This document shows positions 58,878 through 64,000 of a DNA stretch of 64,000 bases, one piece after another. Location of the stretch: assembly GCA_029260735.1 (NCBI GenBank), contig JAJDCR010000132.1, positions 17,238 through 81,237 on the forward strand, read 5' to 3'. Position numbers and translations under genes: made by a program. The notes under the pieces are model-generated. The model ran no database searches, was not told the DNA's origin, and was given only the letters and a program-made list of their open reading frames with translations. This DNA comes from Planctomycetota bacterium. Lineage in GTDB: Bacteria > Planctomycetota > Uabimicrobiia > Uabimicrobiales > Uabimicrobiaceae. Positions within the stretch are counted from its first letter, which is position 1, and each line of letters begins with the position of its first letter.

Positions 58878-59525
58878 ATGACTGCACAAATGTCAGAGAA
58901 AATAGATAATCAATGTGATAAAGTAAACTTTGATGGTTTGCTACTGTATAGCATTGCAACTGGTGAATGGGCTTTAAGGGATGAGAAATTTAATTTCCCC
59001 TTAGTAGATTTCAATAACCATAGCCTCGATGAATGGAAAACCCAAAAAGGTCCTCGTGGAGAATATAAATTTAATATTTCTCCAACTCCATCAGATGATC
59101 TGATGCGTACTAATCTTTGGAGGGGTTATATATCTCAATACAAGTTGAGCCCAGAGGGTGAACTCTATTTAGAAAAGTACGTGTACCCTCTAGAGAGATC
59201 AAACCTATTATTCGAGTTTTATGACAAATGTTTAAAGGTCGAAGAAAAGCTGTGGGAAGAAAAAAGAGAGCAGTGGCAAGAAGAATATGAATACTTGTTA
59301 ACAAAAGGCGGAAGACCACCAGATATTGTTAATGAGAAACTTACTGGAAACTTTTGGTTAGTTTTCAGGAAATATTACGAAGGAGGAAATATTTATGTCC
59401 CTTTCATTGATGGAAAAATAGTACTTGACCGAAATGAATGGAAATATACCCCATCCTTCGATGAACTTATTCGATGGAAGATACAAAAAGAGCAACAAGG
59501 TGACACTCTCCCCCCTAACCAGTAA
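58878..59525 (+). CDS. GELYLEK-family protein 2 (long form)
   Basis: 215 residues, two bases after protein 1. Same family order (DNQCDKVNFDG, GELYLEKYVYPL, DIVNEKLTGNFWLVFRK, IYVPFIDGK, LDRNEWK) with an inserted helical segment (KVEEKLWEEKREQWQEEYEY shortened: LWEEKREQWQEE). Closest to the protein at 63155, with which it also shares 3' flanking DNA. Confidence 0.6.
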   Translation: MTAQMSEKIDNQCDKVNFDGLLLYSIATGEWALRDEKFNFPLVDFNNHSLDEWKTQKGPRGEYKFNISPTPSDDLMRTNLWRGYISQYKLSPEGELYLEKYVYPLERSNLLFEFYDKCLKVEEKLWEEKREQWQEEYEYLLTKGGRPPDIVNEKLTGNFWLVFRKYYEGGNIYVPFIDGKIVLDRNEWKYTPSFDELIRWKIQKEQQGDTLPPNQ

Positions 59526-59676
59526 CCACCACAGCCATAGCAGAAGTTCTTTCCCAGAGGCATCAAGGCAACCCAGTCCCCAAAATACGGCGTGTTCACG
59601 ATAATCCAGTGATACGTGTCTCTCATATTTCCCAAGTGTTCACTATCCACTGGAGTATCGTCAATGAAAATGAGCC
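59526..59676. other. Intergenic, possible gene remnant on minus strand
   Basis: About 150 bases. A minus-strand reading MRDTYHWIIVNTPYFGDWVA and GKNFCYGCGGYWLG looks protein-like but has no start or partner; not assigned. The left end is similar to DNA after 63823. Confidence 0.35.
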
Positions 59677-60222
59677 TTATTCAACCTCAACAATCATCTC
59701 TATTTCTACTGCAAAATCCAATGGTAATGAAACCATTCCAACTGCTGCCCGAGCATGTTTACCATTGTCTCCAAAAACTTCAATTAATAAATCAGAACAG
59801 CCATTGATAACAACCGAGTGCTGAGTAAAAGAATCTGTAGCATTGACCATTCCAAAAACTTTCACTACGCGTTTGACTTTATTTAAATCACCAATCTCCG
59901 CCTGCAATGAAGACAATAAACTAATTGCTGTCAAACGAGCAGCTTGTTGTCCCTCTGCTACAGTTAAATCCTTACCCACTTTACCAGTAATAAATCCCCC
60001 TTCTGTTTTTTTAGGTCCGTGCCCAGATAAAAACACTAAATTGCCTGTTCTAACAGCATATACAAAGCTGGCCTTAGGTGGTTTAGGAATAGTAAGCACA
60101 ATGCCTTTCTCTTTCAATATCTGCTCTACATTACGATCTTCTGCTGTAACATGAGACATCTCTTGTGCTACAAAAATCAGTACCAAAGTAGTAACAATAG
60201 TAATTTTTGCTAGTTTTTTCAT
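59677..60222 (-). CDS. Secreted RidA/YjgF-like protein
   Basis: 181 residues from the ATG at 60222 (AGAAGGAG nine bases upstream). Signal peptide MKKLAKITIVTTLVLIFVAQ, then a RidA fold: FVYAVRTGNLVFLSGHGP, GKVGKDLTVAEGQQAARLTA, VKRVVKVFGMVNATDSF, HARAAVGMVSLPLDFAVEIE. RidA proteins hydrolyse reactive imines; here the conserved Arg (ARAAVG) is present. Export is unusual for RidA. Confidence 0.85.
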   Translation of the reverse strand: MKKLAKITIVTTLVLIFVAQEMSHVTAEDRNVEQILKEKGIVLTIPKPPKASFVYAVRTGNLVFLSGHGPKKTEGGFITGKVGKDLTVAEGQQAARLTAISLLSSLQAEIGDLNKVKRVVKVFGMVNATDSFTQHSVVINGCSDLLIEVFGDNGKHARAAVGMVSLPLDFAVEIEMIVEVE

Positions 60223-60313
60223 GAATATTTCTCCTTCTAAGGAATTTCCCAAAAATAAATTTTACAAGATAGCGAGAGATTTTGTTCACCCGCGAGGCAG
60301 CTAGAGAGGATTG

Positions 60314-60667
60314 TTATTTTTGTTTTTCAAGTACTGTTGATATTGCTAGATCTAATTGTTTTTGGCTAGGTTTAGAAGAATTTCTACGGCTGCTTTTCTG
60401 AACCCCATTTTTTTCATACACATTTAAAAGACTCCATATCGTACGAAAAAAATTAGGCCATATATAGTCAATATCAAGAATAATGACAATACAAAAAACA
60501 ATAATAAGTCCTGCAACTATTATTATCACACATCCAAAAAATGTGTATGAAAAAAACATACTATATCCTCCCTTACTACACCAGGAAAACATTGATAGAA
60601 TAAATTTTTCCAGCCGATTAATTAAGTTAAGGAGCTTCTTTTTGTCGCCTGGACTCTTTTTCCTCAT
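60314..60667 (-). CDS. Membrane protein, unknown
   Basis: 117 residues. Basic N-terminus and two hydrophobic stretches (MFFSYTFFGCVIIIVAGLII, VFCIVIILDIDYIW), basic Ser-rich tail. No family recognised. Confidence 0.5.
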   Translation of the reverse strand: MRKKSPGDKKKLLNLINRLEKFILSMFSWCSKGGYSMFFSYTFFGCVIIIVAGLIIVFCIVIILDIDYIWPNFFRTIWSLLNVYEKNGVQKSSRRNSSKPSQKQLDLAISTVLEKQK

Positions 60668-60711
60668 CCTCCACAGTTTAAACTTGCTTCACTCCCATTT
60701 CTTTTAGAGAG

Positions 60712-60825
60712 TTAATTGGATCTACGACATTTTCGACCTAGCTTAATTCCTTGCTCTAAACATTGCTTTGCTATCACAGGACCAATTGTAGATAAAATTA
60801 TAAAGGCAATAAATACTAGATACAT
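60712..60825 (-). CDS. 37-residue membrane peptide
   Basis: ATG at 60825. MYLVFIAFIILSTIGPVIA then a basic tail GIKLGRKCRRSN. AAAGG lies upstream in the end of the next gene. Too small to place in a family. Confidence 0.45.
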   Translation of the reverse strand: MYLVFIAFIILSTIGPVIAKQCLEQGIKLGRKCRRSN

Positions 60826-60828
60826 AAG

Positions 60829-60942
60829 TTAACCTTTGTCGGGTTCTTCAATAAGTATTCCCCAAATAAACCCTAAAAAAAAAAGACTTAAGCAAATAGC
60901 CATAAATCCAATAAAAACCATCGCTAAAATAGATCTTACCAT
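60829..60942 (-). CDS. 37-residue membrane peptide
   Basis: ATG at 60942 with GGTGGGG upstream. One membrane span (AMVFIGFMAICLSLFFLGFI) and an acidic end (EEPDKG). Paired with 60712. Confidence 0.45.
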   Translation of the reverse strand: MVRSILAMVFIGFMAICLSLFFLGFIWGILIEEPDKG

Positions 60943-61250
60943 AACCCCACCTTATCCCCCTGCAAAGGGCAACTCTTCTTCTAAAACGTGATAGGCTTCT
61001 AGACACAATTATATCAAATCTATTGTTGCCTGTCCAAAATACTCTCAACACTATAATCCTCAAAGACACCATAGATTCAGCCTTATGATATCTTACAGTT
61101 ATGCTCTTCTAAGAAAACTTAATTTTATTTTACCCTGCTATAACATAAGCAACAAAACCTTGTTGATAACAGCTTAAGTAAACACTGAAAATGTACTAGA
61201 AATATGCTATGATATTCTAAAAAGAACTTTTACTTATTAGGAGTATACCT
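60943..61250 (+). promoter_or_regulatory. Intergenic region with nuclease promoter
   Basis: About 300 bases. Before the nuclease, TGCTATGATATTC contains an extended -10 (TGCTATGAT). TTAGGAGTATACCT supplies a ribosome site for the ATG at 61251. I see no repeats. Confidence 0.5.
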
Positions 61251-62186
61251 ATGGGTTTTGATGCGAACTTCATAACTGGATTCCCTGTTAGTTTGCCGGA
61301 GTTGGGCGAACAAACAAAGCAATCGAGTTTCAACAACGGGGCTCCGTTAGAGCACACAAGATTCTCAATTATTTTTAATAAGGATAGGGGTCTTGCCACT
61401 TGTACTGCTCACAACATCGATGGTGGTTCGCTTTTATCAGCAGGTTCTATTGCCCGAAATGATAACTTTAGAGCTGATCCTTTAGTACCAAGTGACCTAC
61501 AAGTAGATAATAATAGGGGGTACAGACGCAATCCATGGGACAGAGGGCATTTGGTAAGAAGACGATCCTTGCATTGGGGAGACGTAGGAGAGGCAGAGCA
61601 AGCGGATAGCGAATCGTTTTATTGGACAAACATAGCACCGCAACACACAAGATTACATTCTACAGCATGGGGCAATATCGAAGATTGGATGCTCAACTTT
61701 ACAGACGCAGGAAACAAAAAAGTATCAGTACTCACTGGCCCTGTTATGACACCTAACGATCCAGTTCACCAAAATGCACCAGGTGAGGATTCAATAAGAA
61801 TACCAGCAGGGTTTTGGAAGATTTTAGCTGTGCAAAACGAAGGACGAAACAAAGCAGCAGCCTTTCTTGTGTGGCAACGCGATTTTGATCGAGATAACCC
61901 TGTTGAGTTTGACCCTGTGCTGGAGCAAGTTAGGATTACGACTATAGAGTTTTTGGTAGGCTTATCCTTTGGGGACTTGAGAGAAGCAGATCCATTGAGA
62001 TTCGGGTCAAGGTCCACACCCCCAGGTATCACCGCAGAAGATAGAGATCGCTTAAGAGAAAGAAGAGAGTCTTCTCCAACAGCATTTGCCGCTCCTCAGC
62101 CAGAAGAATTTGCTGCACCCCCAGAACCTACTCCCGTAATGCAACGATCAGCCATAGTTACTGGTCCAACAGACATCGTTCTGTAA
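61251..62186 (+). CDS. DNA/RNA non-specific endonuclease (NUC/EndA type)
   Basis: 311 residues. WDRGHL with catalytic H100 (D97-R-G-H100), preceded by a long beta region, and FYWTNIAPQ at 123-131 are hallmarks of beta-beta-alpha-Me NUC nucleases. The metal-binding Asn normally found after NIAPQ (in NxGxW) is a His here (LHSTAWGNIE, H136). No signal peptide. The C-terminal 60 residues are Pro/Ala-rich (AAPQPEEFAAPPEPTP), an export or docking tail. Flanked by the GELYLEK family, possible immunity proteins. Confidence 0.85.
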   Translation: MGFDANFITGFPVSLPELGEQTKQSSFNNGAPLEHTRFSIIFNKDRGLATCTAHNIDGGSLLSAGSIARNDNFRADPLVPSDLQVDNNRGYRRNPWDRGHLVRRRSLHWGDVGEAEQADSESFYWTNIAPQHTRLHSTAWGNIEDWMLNFTDAGNKKVSVLTGPVMTPNDPVHQNAPGEDSIRIPAGFWKILAVQNEGRNKAAAFLVWQRDFDRDNPVEFDPVLEQVRITTIEFLVGLSFGDLREADPLRFGSRSTPPGITAEDRDRLRERRESSPTAFAAPQPEEFAAPPEPTPVMQRSAIVTGPTDIVL

Positions 62187-62223
62187 AAGTAATAGTTGAC
62201 TTTAATTCGTCAGGAGCCTCATC

Positions 62224-62649
62224 GTGACAAATCCAAGACCACATTCTCTTAAAAACAAGTGTTATAAAGTCAACTTACGTAACCGTAGGTTATATTCTAT
62301 TAATGCTGGACCTTGGCATCCAGAAATGGGTCCCAGTGGTAGAGCTCCTTTTAAAAGCGTTCCAAGTGAGCCAAAGCTTATCTGTAGATGCCACTTTGTT
62401 TTAGAGGAAAACGGTGATCTGTACCTAAAGAAATTCACGTATCCTCATAGTAGGTCAGTGTTTTCTGATGTAGTTAACGAGAAACTTACTGGAGATTTCT
62501 GGCTAACTTTTAGATGGCGTCCTTTCGGTGATGGTCTATATGTCCCCTTTGTTGACGGGGTTATTGTATTTGATCGTAGCCAATGGAAAACACAAGCAGA
62601 TCTTATTGAACCAGATTTTGACGAACCTGAGTCAGGAGCCTCATCTTGA
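62224..62649 (+). CDS. GELYLEK-family protein 3
   Basis: 141 residues from a GTG behind AGGAGCCTCATC. Family order: KNKCYKVNLRN start, GDLYLKKFTYP, DVVNEKLTGDFWLTFR, YVPFVDG, FDRSQWK. The first gene after the nuclease, 38 bases away, possibly co-transcribed. Confidence 0.6.
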   Translation: MTNPRPHSLKNKCYKVNLRNRRLYSINAGPWHPEMGPSGRAPFKSVPSEPKLICRCHFVLEENGDLYLKKFTYPHSRSVFSDVVNEKLTGDFWLTFRWRPFGDGLYVPFVDGVIVFDRSQWKTQADLIEPDFDEPESGASS

Positions 62650-63152
62650 CAGAACAAATACCAGATAAAATAGATAATCAATGTAGCAAAGTAGATTTTG
62701 GTGACCTGAGCCCTTGTAAAGTTATCACTGAGATTGAACCAAGGCATGGATGGGGACCAGGTTACTCATTTAAAAATCTCACGAGACAAGATGTTTTAAG
62801 AAAGAAAAACAAACCAACAGATAAATCTGTTCGCTTACTTGATGTATATAACAAATATGGACTTGCATCGTGTCTTTGGACGGGTTATATCTCTCACTAC
62901 ATACTGACCTCAAAAGGAGAATTATATTTAGAGAAATATCAATATCCTTTCAAGGATGAGTGGCCAGATGACATCGTTAATGAAAAGCTCGAAGGAGATT
63001 TTTGGTTAGTTCTTGTAAATACAAATTATATACCAAGACCTAGAGCCTATGTCCCCTTTATCAATGGAATCATTGTCTCTGACCGTAGCCAATGGAAAAC
63101 ACAAGCAGACCTTGTTAAACCAGATCTTGATGAACCAGAGCCAGGAGTCTAA
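62646..63152 (+). CDS. GELYLEK-family protein 4
   Basis: 168 residues from a TTG that overlaps protein 3, behind AGGAGCCTCATC. DNQCSKVDFGD, GELYLEKYQYPF, DIVNEKLEGDFWLVL, YVPFINGI, SDRSQWK. A longer N-terminal part than protein 3. Confidence 0.6.
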   Translation: MTEQIPDKIDNQCSKVDFGDLSPCKVITEIEPRHGWGPGYSFKNLTRQDVLRKKNKPTDKSVRLLDVYNKYGLASCLWTGYISHYILTSKGELYLEKYQYPFKDEWPDDIVNEKLEGDFWLVLVNTNYIPRPRAYVPFINGIIVSDRSQWKTQADLVKPDLDEPEPGV

Positions 63153-63154
63153 TC

Positions 63155-63823
63155 ATGACTGCACAAATGTCAGATGAAATAGATAATCAATGTGACGAAG
63201 TAAACTTTGATGGTTTATCATTGCATGGTGTTACAAGAGGTGAATGGGATCCAAATGATGGTCAATTCAGCGTTCTCTCAACAACATTAAGTGACATGAG
63301 TTTAGAAGAGCTTCATAATTACAGGATGAATGAATGGAAGCAACTAGGTGGCCCTGATGGTGGGTACAAATTTAGCATTTCTCCAACTCCATCAGAGGAT
63401 GTGATTTCATCCGATCTTTGGCGTGGCTATACATGTCAATATAGATTGAGCCCAGAAGGTGAACTGTACTTAGAAAAGTACGTGTATCCTCTAGAGGGAC
63501 GAAGTTTATTACTCGAGTTTTTCGGCAAAATTGAGTACATGAAAGAAGAAGACATTCCAGAAGAATTGTGGCTGGAGTATGATGAAATAGTAGACACTGG
63601 TGGAAGACCGCCAGATATTGTAAATGAAAAACTCACAGGGAACTTTTGGTTGATTTTTAGGAAATCATTCGAAGGATCGAATATTTACGTACCTTTCATC
63701 AACGGAAAAGTAGTGCCTGATCGTAATGAATGGAAATATATCCCCTCACTTTATGACCTTACTAGGTTAATACTAAGAAAAAAGCGACAAGGTGACACTC
63801 TCAACACACCACCTAACCAGTAA
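63155..63823 (+). CDS. GELYLEK-family protein 5 (long form)
   Basis: 222 residues. DNQCDEVNFDG, GELYLEKYVYPLEG, DIVNEKLTGNFWLIFRK, IYVPFINGK, PDRNEWK. Same plan as the protein at 58878, including the inserted acidic helix, so the two are recent duplicates. Confidence 0.6.
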   Translation: MTAQMSDEIDNQCDEVNFDGLSLHGVTRGEWDPNDGQFSVLSTTLSDMSLEELHNYRMNEWKQLGGPDGGYKFSISPTPSEDVISSDLWRGYTCQYRLSPEGELYLEKYVYPLEGRSLLLEFFGKIEYMKEEDIPEELWLEYDEIVDTGGRPPDIVNEKLTGNFWLIFRKSFEGSNIYVPFINGKVVPDRNEWKYIPSLYDLTRLILRKKRQGDTLNTPPNQ

Positions 63824-64000
63824 CCACCTCAACCATAGCAGCAGTAACACTTGCCTCATCCGCTCTCCCAAATCTATGTAAATATATGCAAAAATCAGCA
63901 AATATAGGCAAAGTTGGGTTCAAGGATAACATTCCTTTGTTTTAATTACTCGCCGCTTGTGGTCGAACCACAGTTTCTCCCCCGGAGAATAGTGGAACTA
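63824..64000. other. Right-edge non-coding region
   Basis: No ORF. The first about 40 bases resemble the region after 59525, supporting a duplicated cassette. TGTGGT-CGA-ACCACA (63970-63985) is a short hairpin followed by a CTCCCCCGGAGA hairpin; neither makes a proper tRNA. Confidence 0.4.

Noticed and set aside
63940..64000. Possible tRNA 3' end (GTTCGA in a hairpin) at the right edge
   Set aside because: The stem around GTTCGA cannot be aligned to a seven-base T-loop with matching stem, and no acceptor partner is inside the window.

Overview
This is a roughly 64-kb, AT-rich bacterial window dominated by one large mobile element. No rRNA operon, conserved housekeeping operon or taxonomic marker is visible, so the host is uncertain. 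Kinesin-light-chain-type TPR repeats, long pentapeptide-repeat proteins and an FHA/Ser-Thr-kinase pair suggest a low-GC Gram-negative host rich in signalling genes, possibly Planctomycetota-like. That is inference only.

Layout. (1) 1-1473, minus strand: the N-terminal part of a secreted TPR protein, running off the left edge. (2) 1993-29235, plus strand: a tightly packed tailed-phage morphogenesis operon. It runs terminase small and large subunits, portal, a MuF-type minor head protein with a C-terminal zinc-protease domain, fused protease/scaffold with an internal scaffold start, major capsid protein, head-tail joining proteins, tail tube, frameshifted tail chaperones, tape measure, baseplate and tail-tip proteins. 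It ends with a small membrane protein and a phage-borne FHA-GAF protein plus Ser/Thr kinase. No sheath gene is recognised, so a siphovirus-like tail is likely. (3) 29298-31211: an AbiE-type (type IV) toxin-antitoxin pair in an unusual convergent arrangement, with two large palindromes in the antitoxin promoter. (4) 31.4-38.8 kb: a plasmid-like module with small ORFs, a tandemly duplicated iteron origin, a replication initiator and a truncated ParA. It is bracketed by two roughly 0.4-kb direct repeats that each carry a small XRE regulator. (5) 38.7-51.9 kb, minus strand: a phage early region. It holds a RecU/Hjc-like resolvase, many small proteins, several membrane and signal-peptide paralogues, a pentapeptide protein, a second replication initiator with its own 22-bp iterons, a DNA cytosine methyltransferase whose gene is open in two frames, an Acb2/Tad1-like protein and a zinc-finger/annealing-protein fusion. 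(6) 51.7-52.8 kb: a divergent cro/cI-like switch with palindromic operators, followed by a STAS-domain gene. (7) 52.8-64 kb: an accessory region with a DUF6714-like gene, three more pentapeptide proteins sharing a C-terminal domain, duplicated regulatory DNA, five paralogues of an unrecognised beta-rich family around a DRGH-type nuclease, and a RidA-like secreted protein.

Interpretation. Two iteron-type replication modules, a ParA remnant and no recognisable integrase fit a phage-plasmid or a plasmid/phage cointegrate better than a classical integrated prophage, but integration elsewhere cannot be excluded. The strongest leads are the dual-frame methyltransferase gene, the MuF-protease with its small partner, the FHA-GAF/kinase pair on the phage late operon, the convergent AbiE locus, and the five-copy family beside the nuclease.
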